From positions 203,582 through 267,581 of the forward strand of contig KN805407.1 of the NCBI GenBank assembly GCA_000818945.1: DNA of 64,000 nt, in the 5' to 3' direction. Numbering within the stretch: the first letter of the stretch is position 1; each line of letters begins with the position of its first letter. The notes beneath the pieces were generated by a model that saw only the letters and a program-made list of their open reading frames with translations, was not told the DNA's origin and ran no database searches. Below, piece after piece: positions 37,317 through 47,655 of the stretch. The DNA comes from Schizochytrium sp. CCTCC M209059 (taxonomy: Eukaryota > Sar > Bigyra > Thraustochytrida > Thraustochytriidae). The position numbers and the translations under genes were made by a program.

Positions 37317-38217
37317 ATGGCAACGCCGCAGAGCGAGCGCGCAGCAACGGCGACCGCGGAGACCCCGGCGGATCCTGCCGCCACAGGCAGTGTCGCCGCT
37401 CCTCTCAAACGGCTCAGCGACACCGAGAAACGCGAGATCGGCGACGAGGTGAGTTGCGTGCGAGTGAGCAGGACCAAGGGGAACGAACAAGCAGACGAAG
37501 TCCACGAACGCTAACGAGAACGCGCGCGCAATGCTGCTGCTGCTGCTATTATAATGGACAAACGAAATGGTCCTGCTGCTGGGACACGTTGATGCCTTTG
37601 CCGAAATCTACACAGGCGGTATGGTCGCTTTCGACTGCGAAGCCTGGAAATGGCGTTGAGCAGCTCCGCGACAACAACTTTGACTCGTACGTTTATATCC
37701 TTCTTTGCTTGGTTCATTACCCGAACATGTTTCCCCGTTCGGGCCGCATGCTTACACTGCTGCTTTCTTCGCTCGCCTTGCACAAAGGTACTGGCAATCA
37801 GACGGCCAGCAACCACATCTCATCAACATTCAGTTTCACAAGAAAATGAGCATTGCAGAGGTAGCTCTCTACCTCGACTACAAGCTTGACGAGAGTTATA
37901 CGCCCAAAAAATTGTGCCTCAGAGCAGGAACGACGTTTCACGATCTCGAGCGAGTCCATCAAATTGAACTTGAGGAACCGCAGGGGTGGACCCACATTCC
38001 TCTTGGTCAAATTGTCAATCATGGAGGTCAAGGCGTGCTACGGACGCACTTTTTGCAGATCGAGATTCTTGCCATGCACCAAAACGGCAGAGACACGCAT
38101 ATTCGCCAGGTCAAAGTTTTTGGAACGAGACAAACTGCTGTACATCGTATGTTGCATGCGGCGTCAGAAAGCGGCTTCTCGACCGTCGACTTTTCCCAGT
38201 TTTCCTGTGTACGATAG
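37317..38217 (+). CDS. APC10: Anaphase-promoting complex subunit 10 (APC10/DOC1), three exons, 210 aa
   Basis: Substrate-recognition co-factor of the APC/C ubiquitin ligase that drives mitotic exit. The DOC domain fills the protein after a ~40-residue N-terminus: AVWSLSTAKPGNGVEQLRDN, YWQSDGQQPHLINIQF, DYKLDESYTPKKL and LAMHQNGRDTHIRQVKVF are hallmark stretches. Exons 37317-37448, 37616-37686 and 37788-38217 join in frame (633 nt). Intron 1 (167 bp, gag|gtgagt...cacag|gcg) is phase 0. Intron 2 (101 bp, gactc|gtacgt...caaag|gtac) splits a Ser codon, restoring FDS-YWQSDG as in other eukaryotes. The start ATG 37317 gives MATPQSERA; an earlier in-frame ATG at 37257 would add 20 residues without homology support. 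Convergent with the receptor kinase gene. Confidence 0.93.
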
Positions 38218-38668
38218 ATTGATGTTGAAAAGTCTCGCGACTAGCTCCAAAGCCGTCATCTTCCAAGCAAGCAGCAAATTTTGGAAAGAAGAAGAAGAAG
38301 AAGAAGAAGAAGAAAAAACAGAGATTGTCATAGCTGTTCCCTTTTTCTCAACGATCTTCCGACAAGTAGAGACGCCTTGCTCGATCCATAACACCAGAGC
38401 AAGCCCTTCTTCGTCCCTCGGATCCCCTTCTCAAAAAAACAAACAGAAAGCATAACAAAAGGAGCAAAGTTTTCTTTACAGTTTTGCCAAAGCGTTTACG
38501 TTCGCTCAGACTCACTCAGAAAATACACCGTGACTGCAAGTCAGTCAGTCAGTCAGTCAGTCAGTCAGCTACGCGCGTCAGACAGAGAAATGTAGACAGA
38601 AAGTGGATACGTGGGAGAGACCCTGGCATTGCCCAGGCACTCTACTCGACATTCCACAATGTAAGAAA
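38218..38668. other. Intergenic between convergent APC10 and receptor kinase
   Basis: Contains (GAA)n at about 38287-38312 and (AGTC)n at about 38541-38568; otherwise nothing. Confidence 0.6.
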
Positions 38669-41600
38669 TCAAACCTTGGCAACGGTCACATCGCGCACGC
38701 CGTTTCCGCCTTCGCGCGTAGTACCATCGCAAGTGTCAGTCTTGAAGATCACAGAGACGTCGTCACGCTCACTCGAGGCCACTGCCAACGAGTACTTGAC
38801 GATCTCCGGAGACAGTCCGAGCTTCTCACCCAGACATCGCACATGAGCATCAGAATATGCTACCTTTGCCCGAAGAGGAAGGCTCTCGACCAACGCGTTT
38901 GACGCACGCTCCAAGAGCTGGCAGCTTGAGTCAAAAGTACTCGGCGGCGAAGGTAATACGCTTTCGTCGACCTGCTTGAGCCACGGGTGCTGCAGCAAAA
39001 CGTTTGCGCTCGGTCGATGCGCAGGATTCACAGCGAGCGTCTTTGACATAAAGTCTCGAAAGGCAGCTGAAAATCGAACCCGGGCAACGGTCGTGAAGCT
39101 AGAGCCAGCGCTCGAACACACGCGAACATACGCCGGCAACGCCACAGTAGCGCCGCCAACGCGTTCCAAAAGCTTCCAGTACAAATCATGGCTGTCGCCG
39201 CCGCCGCCGCCGCCCTGGTTCATGCTTGCGCCGCGAGCTGTCGAGCCAGCAGCTTTTTCTTGATCCGAGGATGTGTTTTCGTCCCCAAGCGCAACAGGAT
39301 ATCGTCCGTGAACGAGCGACAAAAGCGTAATGCCAAAGGCCCAAATGTCACTGGCGTGCGAAGCGCGCTCGCCGCGCAAACGTTCTGGACTCATGTACTT
39401 GAGCGTGCCTGCGACCTTCGTGCTTTCCTTGCGCTCGTACGAAGACAGGCTTTGGCATAAACCAAAATCGGCCAAAGTGGCACGGCCTTCGCGGGACACC
39501 AAGACATTGGCTGGCTTCACATCCAGATGCAAAAGGCCCAACTCGTCGAGAACGGCAAGCGCAGAGAGGACATCCTTGGCCACTTGCGCCAAGAGCACCT
39601 CGTTACAAATACCGTAAATGTCCACAGCGCCTGTGTCTCCCTGGTCAGAATGCTCACTCCCCGTGGACTGGGCCGAAGGCGTCTTTTCCAGCGCAGAGAC
39701 GGCCCGCTGCGCGACCGATGACGAAAGCACAGTCCGCAACTTGAAGGCGACCTCGTCCGAGTCACTGTGCAATGGCCGAGCCTCCTGTAAATCGTCGAGA
39801 ACATCCTGAAGAGATCCACCAGACTCAAACGCCATGATAACACCAATCCGCTGCGCGTCTTGGTCCAGAAAAGCATTGTGTATTTGCACGACGCGATCAC
39901 TTGCGACGTCGTCTTTACGCGTCTCTGCATACTTTCGGACAAGGTCCAAAGCGCGCACCTCGCGCGTCGCCAAGGATGCATTCAAGAGCGCAATCTCCTT
40001 GACAGCTACCAAATGAAGGTTGCGCTTGTCAAGACAAATGTACACGGTTCCGCTCACGCCCGTACCAAGCACGCCGAGACGGACGAGATGCCCCTTGGTG
40101 GTCGCATCGACGGGAACCAAATCGCTGTTATCGAGATCAAAGACGTGTTCACCCTCGGACGACGGCGGTGGCAAAACCATATAGGCCTCGGTGCTAAAGT
40201 GGATTCCATCTAACACCATAAAGTCCTTGCTAGAGCGCAGCTGAATTGCAGCATCCTTATCGGCCGCCTCTATCGCCTCATCGCCGCACCCCGCAGTCAC
40301 GTCGATGGCCATCCGGCGCGGTGACGGAATGCCGTCGCTTGTAAAAGCATCGCCGTCGGCATCTCGCGGCGAAAACATTCCTTGCCGTCCCAACCTTTCG
40401 TCGTTACGCAGCCTTCCATTCTGCGACGGCGAAGGCAAAGCATCGTATTGGCCATTTCTTGATCTAGCCCGAAGCGCGCCGCGGTCGTCATCATTGCCGT
40501 CGCCCTTGTCGCTTGATTCGCTTGAGTCGGCTCGAGGCGTGTCATACAAAAAGGAATTCGTCTGCTCCGGTGTCATGGTGTAGCTTGTTTTGGAGACGGC
40601 TGACGCATGCGAATTGAGATCATGCGCGTACTGCGACGGCACGAAGCCTGCTGCGCGAGGCGAGCCAGAACTGTACGTATCGTGTCGCCACGACGTACGT
40701 CCGCCAGGCGTGCACTGCGCTTCAAGGTCCGCATCAGCATGTGATCCTAGAGTCGTGGGCGAAGCCAGAGGCGCTGTGCGATGGTAAAAGTTGCGACGCA
40801 ACTTGACGCGCATCTCATCCTCGCGATCGGGATACTGACTCAAGTGAACTGCGTCGTAGAGAGCAAATCCGACCAGACTTGCCAGCTCAAAAGCGATAAT
40901 AGCCCAGAGCGCTCCTCTGTACTGCCGTTTTTCCGAATCAGACGAGTTAGACGAGGTCCACAACATGGCCCCAATGTAGATTGAAATGAGGTTGGCCTGC
41001 GAGAGAGAAGCAAAAGCTGCGTCGAAACGATTCCGATACGGCTGAATGAACTGAAAGAGAAAGACGGACAAAATGGTACACACCAAAGCATAGGCGATTT
41101 GCACAAAGCCTTGATCATACGCATTCTCCGACGACGACCCGTCATTGTCCATTACTGCCGTCGGCCCTGGGCGCAAGGCAACCACGCCAGCAATGAGCAC
41201 CAGCTTTCGTCCAAAGTCAAAGCCCTCGAACCACGACGCACGGTTCGTGTAAGGGCTATGAAGAAAGTCGAGCCAGCGTACTTTTTCGCGTTCAGCTGGG
41301 CCCCAGGTGCCTTTGCGCAACAGTGCGATGTTGCTGCGCAGAGGAACGAGAAACGCCAACAGGCCACCAAAAACGAAAAAGATCAAGACGAGGCACGAGT
41401 ACACGCGCCAGCCCTCGTATGCAGAGCCTTTGCAGTATGTTGAGTAGCTGATGCGCAAAATGAGCACACCTTCTACATCTGCACACATAAAGGTGGCCAG
41501 CGAGGACCACAACGCAAATGGTACCGCCCCAAATAGCGTGAAGAAGAACCACGAGTACAGCTTGTTGCGCATATCGACAAAGTCAGGCGCTGGCAAAAGA

Positions 41601-44600
41601 CGACGCGCAATGAGACCAGCAACAATAATCCCGCTCACCCACAGCATCGCAGGAGCTGATTGAAAGACCATCCAAACGTAGTACGTTGCTTCCACGAGGC
41701 ACGATGCGTTCATGGCGTTGCCCAAGCGCAAATGACTCGTCATCGGCATGTCGTCAACGGGGAAAAAGATAGCGACGCAAAGGTATATGTGAAAGAAGCC
41801 GAGCGCAATGCGTGCTTTGACAGCACCACAATGCCAAAGGATCTTCCACGAACTTTGCATACGCTTCATGAGCGAGTGATAAGAGCTCCGCGGGCGGATG
41901 CGTGATGTTTGCTGGTTCCCTTCGCCGTCTACGTCGCTTTCGCTGCGTGCGGCATGGCCCCTCGAAGCATTCGACTTGCAATATCGGGAGACAACGTAGG
42001 CAAGAGGCAGCGCACCGAGGACTGCGAAAATAACAGCCACGATGCACAACACGGCGAGTTGTTGGCGCTTACGGCTCTCCGTGCAAGTAAGGCAAACCTC
42101 CTTGCCTTTGACCTGCTCGAATCCATATCCTTGTTTGCACCGCGAGCACAGAAAGCCTTCGTGTTTCGCAGCACAAAATTGCCGATCATCTTCGTGCGAA
42201 GGCGCGCAAAATTCATTAGGGCACACGTACACGTTGACACTTTTCCTACTTGCGCGCCAGTAACCGTCCAAGAGCTCCATGTTTCCTCGGGTTGTGCCGG
42301 GAAGCGAGCAGTTCATGACGCTTGAACACGGAGAAACATCCACTGGGCCCGTGCAGTCCGTGGCATTGCGTTCAATACAGTCTTGAATGTACGAAGGCAT
42401 TGCAATGTTGCAATCAGACGAGTTGACGGCCCCTTCCGTAGGTGACATGGTTCCCGTTGGACACAGTGCGCATACCAGAAGCTGAGCCGTGCTGTATGTG
42501 TCGCGGGGGCAGACTTCGCACTGCGAGCGGCCCGTGGTCTCGTTCACGGCTTGCACGACGCCCAATCCTGCGGGACAGGCGCGCAGACTGAGATAGGCAC
42601 CAATGTTGCTCGAATAAATTTCCCGCACGACCCCAGATCGATTCTCGGCGATGCGGGCCTCGTACACGGCGGCATTCGAACCCTTGAGAAGATAGTACTT
42701 GAGGTCAACAGATCCGGAGCTCGGCAATGCCTCGTGATAGAGTGCCTCACCTGTGTACACGTCGACGAGCTCCCAGTAGGCGTTGTCAAGTGCAGTTGCC
42801 GTGCCCGTGTTCTCGAGGAGCGTGCGGCGACGATTTGTGCTCACAAGATCAGGAAAGCTGAGGATTAGACTTGAGTCTGCATTGGTCTCGAGCGTTACGC
42901 CTGAAGGACGAAAGGCTTGCACTGACTGTGCGGCAATGTCATCATATACTTTGACAATGGAGGAATCCACTGGGGTACGAATGGAAAAGGCTGTGACGGA
43001 AAAAGTTGCCTCATTGATCGCAGAGGCCGAATCGAGCGGCACAACGCTGGAGTAATTGGTCTTTCCACTCCTCATTCGAACTGCAAAGCAGCAATCCCCC
43101 AAATATTCTGCGGTTTCCACCAGCACCATAAAGCCGAACTCGTCTTCGCTCCACGGTGAGGAACCTGTCGACTCTACATAAGCCAAGAGGTCGCTGCACC
43201 CAGAACATGAAGCATAGTCGTCGTCCCATTTTGCCTTGGCGCTCGAGCTGCGCGAGGATGGCACATTGAGCGAATTGATGGCATCTCCAGAAACGGACCA
43301 ATCCAGGGTAATGTCCGAAGCACCAAAGTCAATGGAGTCGATTGTGGCAAAGGCCCCGGTTTCATCGCAAGGAGATCCTGCAATCTCCACGACAGGCAGT
43401 TCAAGAACCGTTGGACTCGTTGCTCGAGTATTTCTGCAAATCCAGGAGCTGTCAATGTCGTCACTGCCATGCTGGGCGTTGAGAACCTCCCAGGCTGCGT
43501 TCATGAGCGAGCAGGTGCATGTCATGTTATTTCCCGTAAAGTTGAAGCGCTGCCCGGCGACGACTGCGTCAGTCCACAGGTCCCACAGTCCCCCTAGCAG
43601 ACCAATTGTGCTGTTGCTAACCTCGCCGCTCTCACCTCCCTCACTCGCGTACAGCGCGTCTGTGTCGGCAATTAGCGCATTCGCAAGGACCATGTCGGTG
43701 ACAAGATTATTCGAAATGTCCACCGCGAGACTAATGCTCGAGATTGGGAACGTGTACGAGCCCGAGATTTGATTGGCGCTAAAGTTGGCCATGAAGAGTT
43801 GCGTTGAGATGACCTCCGGAACAGGACCTTGGAGGTCATTCTGGCTCACATCCAGCGCCAAAAGTCCGGGAAGCTCCACAAGGCTCTCCGGCACGCTCCC
43901 GGAAAGTACGCAATTAGAGAGCTGGAGAAACTGCAAATTTTGCGTGGCATTTGGCGCTGCGAGAAGGGAGTTGATCACATTTTCCAAAAGAAGGGCGCCG
44001 TCTCCAGCATCGTCGGCGTCGTCAAGATTGGTCTTCCCCTTGATACTGAGTGCGGCAATGCTCTCGGGGAGCACAGACGCAAGAGTGAGAATTGAACCGC
44101 GAAGGCCGTCTCCCTCAAGCTGTAGAATTTCGAGAGAGGTCATGTTTGCGAGACTGAGCGACGTGATTTGCAGCGTAGATGATTCGGGAACGCGCACTGT
44201 CAAGTCGGCGAGGCTCGTGAGGATGCTCAGATCTGGTGACGCCTCTGCGAGGTCGATGTCGACAATTCGCAGGGAAGCGAGGTTTGTGGAGAGACTGACG
44301 AGGTACTCGAGATCAAGCTCGAGGCCTTCGGCACGCTCCATGTCCAGCACAAGAAGGTTGTCCATGCCAAGCAGGCCCACAGCTCTGCGGACCTGCGTGA
44401 TTTCGGAGAGTCCGCCGACGCCGAGGAGCTGCAAGACCAGTAATCTTGCGAGCCTCTTGTTACACGTGTCTTGGCCAAGGCTGTCGTCTACCGATGCAGA
44501 ATTGCTTTGGATTCGCATGATGCGTATGGCGCTTTCGTCCACATAAGAGGAGCCGAGGCTGCCCTCAAGCAAGTCGCAAAATGACGGCGTGCCCTCTGTG

Positions 44601-44878
44601 TAGAATTGAATGCCAAGATAAACACCATCAAAGATGTTTGCGTCGGTCATTTCTTCGAAGCATGCGTCGATGGCGTCTGACAGCGCATGCTCGCAGACAC
44701 TTGCACCGCTGACGCAACGATCTTCGCAAACGACGGTATACTCGCTGTCAAACTCTGTGTCGGATCGGATTGTGCACGACCACGGACCGTTTGCTGCATA
44801 CGTTACGACGGCGGAGGTTTCGGTAATGGCGAGGGCTATCAATAGGACGATACGCGCGAGTGTTGTTGAGGGAGCCAT
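38669..44878 (-). CDS. LRR / Cys-rich / multi-TM receptor with cytoplasmic protein kinase (2,069 aa)
   Basis: Probable cell-surface receptor kinase. Signal peptide about 1-23 (ARIVLLIALAITETSAVV). A Cys-bounded N-cap and leucine-rich repeats run to about residue 420 (LPGLLALDVSQNDLQGPVPE is typical), with an LRR-like C-cap CTCSLMNAAW. A beta-rich region follows, then a GCC2/GCC3-like Cys-rich block (CEVCPRDTY, CALCPTGTMSPTEGAVNSSDC; CSRCKQGYGF). About eight or nine TM helices lie between 940 and 1345, the first being LAVLCIVAVIFAVLGALPLAYVV. A Ser-rich linker leads to a kinase domain (about 1600-1966): GTGVSGTVY, VAVKEI, HLDVKPANVL, DFGLC, GTLKYMSPERL, with an insert before the catalytic loop. 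GTLKYMSPERL resembles STE7/MEK kinases. Catalytic Lys and Asp residues are present; HRD reads HLD (non-RD). Single exon; ATG 44878. Confidence 0.88.
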   Translation of the reverse strand: MAPSTTLARIVLLIALAITETSAVVTYAANGPWSCTIRSDTEFDSEYTVVCEDRCVSGASVCEHALSDAIDACFEEMTDANIFDGVYLGIQFYTEGTPSFCDLLEGSLGSSYVDESAIRIMRIQSNSASVDDSLGQDTCNKRLARLLVLQLLGVGGLSEITQVRRAVGLLGMDNLLVLDMERAEGLELDLEYLVSLSTNLASLRIVDIDLAEASPDLSILTSLADLTVRVPESSTLQITSLSLANMTSLEILQLEGDGLRGSILTLASVLPESIAALSIKGKTNLDDADDAGDGALLLENVINSLLAAPNATQNLQFLQLSNCVLSGSVPESLVELPGLLALDVSQNDLQGPVPEVISTQLFMANFSANQISGSYTFPISSISLAVDISNNLVTDMVLANALIADTDALYASEGGESGEVSNSTIGLLGGLWDLWTDAVVAGQRFNFTGNNMTCTCSLMNAAWEVLNAQHGSDDIDSSWICRNTRATSPTVLELPVVEIAGSPCDETGAFATIDSIDFGASDITLDWSVSGDAINSLNVPSSRSSSAKAKWDDDYASCSGCSDLLAYVESTGSSPWSEDEFGFMVLVETAEYLGDCCFAVRMRSGKTNYSSVVPLDSASAINEATFSVTAFSIRTPVDSSIVKVYDDIAAQSVQAFRPSGVTLETNADSSLILSFPDLVSTNRRRTLLENTGTATALDNAYWELVDVYTGEALYHEALPSSGSVDLKYYLLKGSNAAVYEARIAENRSGVVREIYSSNIGAYLSLRACPAGLGVVQAVNETTGRSQCEVCPRDTYSTAQLLVCALCPTGTMSPTEGAVNSSDCNIAMPSYIQDCIERNATDCTGPVDVSPCSSVMNCSLPGTTRGNMELLDGYWRASRKSVNVYVCPNEFCAPSHEDDRQFCAAKHEGFLCSRCKQGYGFEQVKGKEVCLTCTESRKRQQLAVLCIVAVIFAVLGALPLAYVVSRYCKSNASRGHAARSESDVDGEGNQQTSRIRPRSSYHSLMKRMQSSWKILWHCGAVKARIALGFFHIYLCVAIFFPVDDMPMTSHLRLGNAMNASCLVEATYYVWMVFQSAPAMLWVSGIIVAGLIARRLLPAPDFVDMRNKLYSWFFFTLFGAVPFALWSSLATFMCADVEGVLILRISYSTYCKGSAYEGWRVYSCLVLIFFVFGGLLAFLVPLRSNIALLRKGTWGPAEREKVRWLDFLHSPYTNRASWFEGFDFGRKLVLIAGVVALRPGPTAVMDNDGSSSENAYDQGFVQIAYALVCTILSVFLFQFIQPYRNRFDAAFASLSQANLISIYIGAMLWTSSNSSDSEKRQYRGALWAIIAFELASLVGFALYDAVHLSQYPDREDEMRVKLRRNFYHRTAPLASPTTLGSHADADLEAQCTPGGRTSWRHDTYSSGSPRAAGFVPSQYAHDLNSHASAVSKTSYTMTPEQTNSFLYDTPRADSSESSDKGDGNDDDRGALRARSRNGQYDALPSPSQNGRLRNDERLGRQGMFSPRDADGDAFTSDGIPSPRRMAIDVTAGCGDEAIEAADKDAAIQLRSSKDFMVLDGIHFSTEAYMVLPPPSSEGEHVFDLDNSDLVPVDATTKGHLVRLGVLGTGVSGTVYICLDKRNLHLVAVKEIALLNASLATREVRALDLVRKYAETRKDDVASDRVVQIHNAFLDQDAQRIGVIMAFESGGSLQDVLDDLQEARPLHSDSDEVAFKLRTVLSSSVAQRAVSALEKTPSAQSTGSEHSDQGDTGAVDIYGICNEVLLAQVAKDVLSALAVLDELGLLHLDVKPANVLVSREGRATLADFGLCQSLSSYERKESTKVAGTLKYMSPERLRGERASHASDIWAFGITLLSLVHGRYPVALGDENTSSDQEKAAGSTARGASMNQGGGGGGDSHDLYWKLLERVGGATVALPAYVRVCSSAGSSFTTVARVRFSAAFRDFMSKTLAVNPAHRPSANVLLQHPWLKQVDESVLPSPPSTFDSSCQLLERASNALVESLPLRAKVAYSDAHVRCLGEKLGLSPEIVKYSLAVASSERDDVSVIFKTDTCDGTTREGGNGVRDVTVAKV

Positions 44879-46493
44879 GGTCTGACAACGAGAGCGATAC
44901 GAGCGCGGTCTCTCGAGCGGCAGCGCAGCACGGTCTCAGCTGCTGTTGCAGTCGTGGCTGCAGCTGCTCCTCTGCAAGTAAGCAGCACAGACGTCGGTAG
45001 TGCTCGCCGAGGCCTACGCTCCGCTCTTCGCCTCGCTACTCCAGGGCCCGCTGTTGCGCCCCGGGGTTGGAGCGGGTTCGGGGGCACACAGCAAAAGCGT
45101 GCAGGGTCTGGAGCTCGCACGTTCGAAAGGGGGTTGAAAGGAGGAGAAAGGGAGCCCTGGGTCGGGCTGCACTGCACTGCACTGCACTGCACTGCACTGC
45201 ACTGCACTGCACTGGGCTACCAGCAGCGGGCGTTGGCGTCGCGGTCTCCAAGACTCGCGCGACCACGGCGTCCGCTCTCGTTTGCTCGCTTGCTTGCTTG
45301 CTCGCTCGCTCGCTCACCCGCGGGGCGGCGGCGGCGGAGCGGAGCAGACACAGGTGCCTGCGCCAGCGCGCGGTCTCCCTACGCCCGCGTCAGCGTCTGC
45401 AGGGTTCGCCGGGCGGGCCGGCCGAGTGCGCAGCGAGATCGGCAAGATGGCGCCACGCGCCTCCCGCCCGAGCTCGGCTTCCCGGCACCGGGACCGCGCC
45501 AATGCTCGCGCCAGTTTCCGCGCGCGGGGGCCGGGGCGCGCGCCTCGGGGCGGGGCACGGGCGGGCGGAGCGGGCTCGCGCGCGACGGGCGCTGCGCCGG
45601 CAGCGGCCTTTCTCGCGCGGCGCGCGATGGCTGAGGTTTCAAAACCAAACAGACTTTGCTGCTGCTGTGCCGGCTGGCTGGTTCAGGGAGGAATTTTACG
45701 GCAACATGGCAAGTCGGCCCCCGCGCAGTCGGGAATCCGGAAAAGCCCCGCTTCGCGCCGCCCATTCTCCACTTGCGCCCCGCGCGCATTCTTCACTTGC
45801 CACGGGTGCTGGGCCCGCTTGCCAACGCTTTCATTTTCCCCAGTCAAGAGGAGTATACTACGTAGTCAAGAAGAGCCTTTCGGGCTGTGCGAAGTTGACC
45901 CCATGGTGACTTACTACTCCGGGCATGTGGCGAGCTTTAGAGAAAGCAAGCATGCGAGCGGCTGCGAATTAACGAGCAATCCGTGGCTGCCTCAAGCAAG
46001 CCTCGCATTCGGGTCTTTAGATGCGTGCTGAGCCGCGCTGCACTGCATGATCGTCATCGACTACCCATGACTCTTCCTTTTTTTTTTTTCTTTTTTTTTC
46101 CAGCGTTCGTGGAGCCGTTGCCGTAACCGCGCGTAGTCGACGGTTAAACGTTACAATGGAGGCGTTCCATGTACGTAGGTGGCATGGCATGTAAACAAAG
46201 CAATGGAAAGAGGAGGAAATAGAGTTCCTATGTATGCGAGGCGCTGCGCTGCGCTCGTCGCGAACGCGCGGCAAACACGAAGCTCGCGGACGGCGAGAGC
46301 ACCGCGACGAAGCTCGACCGAGGGCGGGAGCTAGGGACGCGTTTTGCTGGGGGAGGGGCCTGCGCACGTGCGCTCGAGCACTCGGGACAGACGCGCGCTG
46401 GCCGCGCGCACAAGACCGGCGACCCGCGAGCCCAAGGGGCGCAGCGAGGCTCTGGGCGAGCTGCGAGCGTGAACAACAAGGCGCCGCGTCACG
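44879..46493. other. 1.6-kb divergent intergenic region (receptor kinase / TLC-like protein)
   Basis: GC-rich, with (TGCAC)n, GCTC and GGCGG repeats, plus a T-rich tract at about 46076-46101. Long overlapping open frames on both strands (45-46 kb) encode only Arg/Ala/Pro-rich peptides and are rejected. Confidence 0.55.
45168..45214. repeat. (TGCAC)n pentanucleotide repeat, about nine units
   Basis: Uninterrupted units between about 45168 and 45214, in the upstream region of the receptor kinase gene. Confidence 0.95.
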
Positions 46494-47171
46494 ATGTTGT
46501 ACCCGAAGCGATTCTTGGCGTGGAGCTTTGCCAAGACGGCCACGCAGCTGACGATTGCCTTCCTGTCCATCTCGTTCATCGTCAAGAGCGGTTTCTTCAT
46601 CCCTGGATACTACGATGGGACAGTGTGGTCGAAACAGAGCATCGCATGGCTCTACCTGGCGCAGGGTCTTTTCGAGGTCGTCGATCTTGGCACCGAGCTC
46701 TGGATGTTGCGTAGAGATAGCTCCAAGGACCATCTGCCGTGGGATTCCATCATTCACCACAGCGTGAGCGCCGCGTATGCGCTTTACATTTTCGGTTGGG
46801 CCGAAGAACTCGACGCGGCCTTTCTTGGGCTCGCCGTTGCGGCCCTCTCTTGCCAGATCATCGGGCCTCTTTACACCCTGCACCGATGGCGCTTCAAGCA
46901 TCGTCACCTTGCGCTCTCGATTCTCATCACACAGCTCGGTTACCGGACGCCTCTGGCCGTGGTGTCGGTAATTCGCGCCATCCAGTACTACAAGGTTGCC
47001 CCGTGGCCGCATCTTGTCATCATGCTTTGCCTCTCATACCTGGACTACAAGTGGCTCAACTGGGCCATCAGTCTCTACAAGCGCAGGCGAAGGGAAAAGT
47101 ATGGCATTCGCGTCATCTCTGGCAAGGCTCAGGCTTCGGCCAAGGCGAGCGAAACGCGCAAAACACAATGA
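46494..47171 (+). CDS. Multi-pass membrane protein, TLC-domain-like (225 aa)
   Basis: Four or five hydrophobic segments (LTIAFLSISFIV, IAWLYLAQGLFEVV, SVSAAYALYIFGW, FLGLAVAALSCQIIGPLYTL, PHLVIMLCLSYLDY) and a basic cytosolic tail (KRRRREKYG). The paired histidines in LPWDSIIHHSVSAAYAL, just before a TM segment, resemble the TRAM-LAG1-CLN8 (TLC) pattern seen in ER lipid enzymes and TMEM-type proteins. I call the family tentatively. ATG 46494 is the first in frame; no cleaved signal peptide is obvious. Divergent from the receptor kinase gene. Confidence 0.7.
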   Translation: MLYPKRFLAWSFAKTATQLTIAFLSISFIVKSGFFIPGYYDGTVWSKQSIAWLYLAQGLFEVVDLGTELWMLRRDSSKDHLPWDSIIHHSVSAAYALYIFGWAEELDAAFLGLAVAALSCQIIGPLYTLHRWRFKHRHLALSILITQLGYRTPLAVVSVIRAIQYYKVAPWPHLVIMLCLSYLDYKWLNWAISLYKRRRREKYGIRVISGKAQASAKASETRKTQ

Positions 47172-47655
47172 TCAAGAGAAAACGGTGCATCAGGAGTTCT
47201 GGCAGTGACATTCCTGATTGTCTTACGTGCAGAACCTCGGCCTTGTCTCTCCTTTCCATATTTCAGTTTCCATGTATCTTCTGACCGACCCGCGCCCTGC
47301 ATTGCCAAGACCTCTTGTTTGCTTGCTTGCTTGCTTGCTTACATGCTTTGACGAGATGCTCGCAGCCTTACCCTTCTTCTTTTTCTTTCTTCCTCTCTCT
47401 CTCTCTTTTTACAAGCAGGTCTAGCATGTATGCTTGGCACGCGGCTTCAACCAAGTAGCATAAGTAGAAAGTTTCCGGTTTGGCCTATCATCTTTTGACT
47501 TTTGTTGATCTGATCACGCCTCGTTTTTCCATTTTATAGCAACATTGTTGGCGAGAGGCCGGCAACGAGTCTATTGTTGTTGTAGTTGTTGTTGTTCTTG
47601 TGGTGGTGGTGGTGGTGGTGGTGGCTTCACCCAATTCAAGTATGGGTCGCTCGTC
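47172..47655. other. Intergenic between convergent genes
   Basis: (CTTG)n near 47317-47340, a pyrimidine tract near 47375-47410, and (GGT)n at about 47600-47624. No gene. Confidence 0.6.

Noticed and set aside
44879..46031. Overlapping open frames of 90-280 aa on both strands
   Set aside because: Composition is driven by TGCAC and GC repeats; no domains and many overlapping phases.
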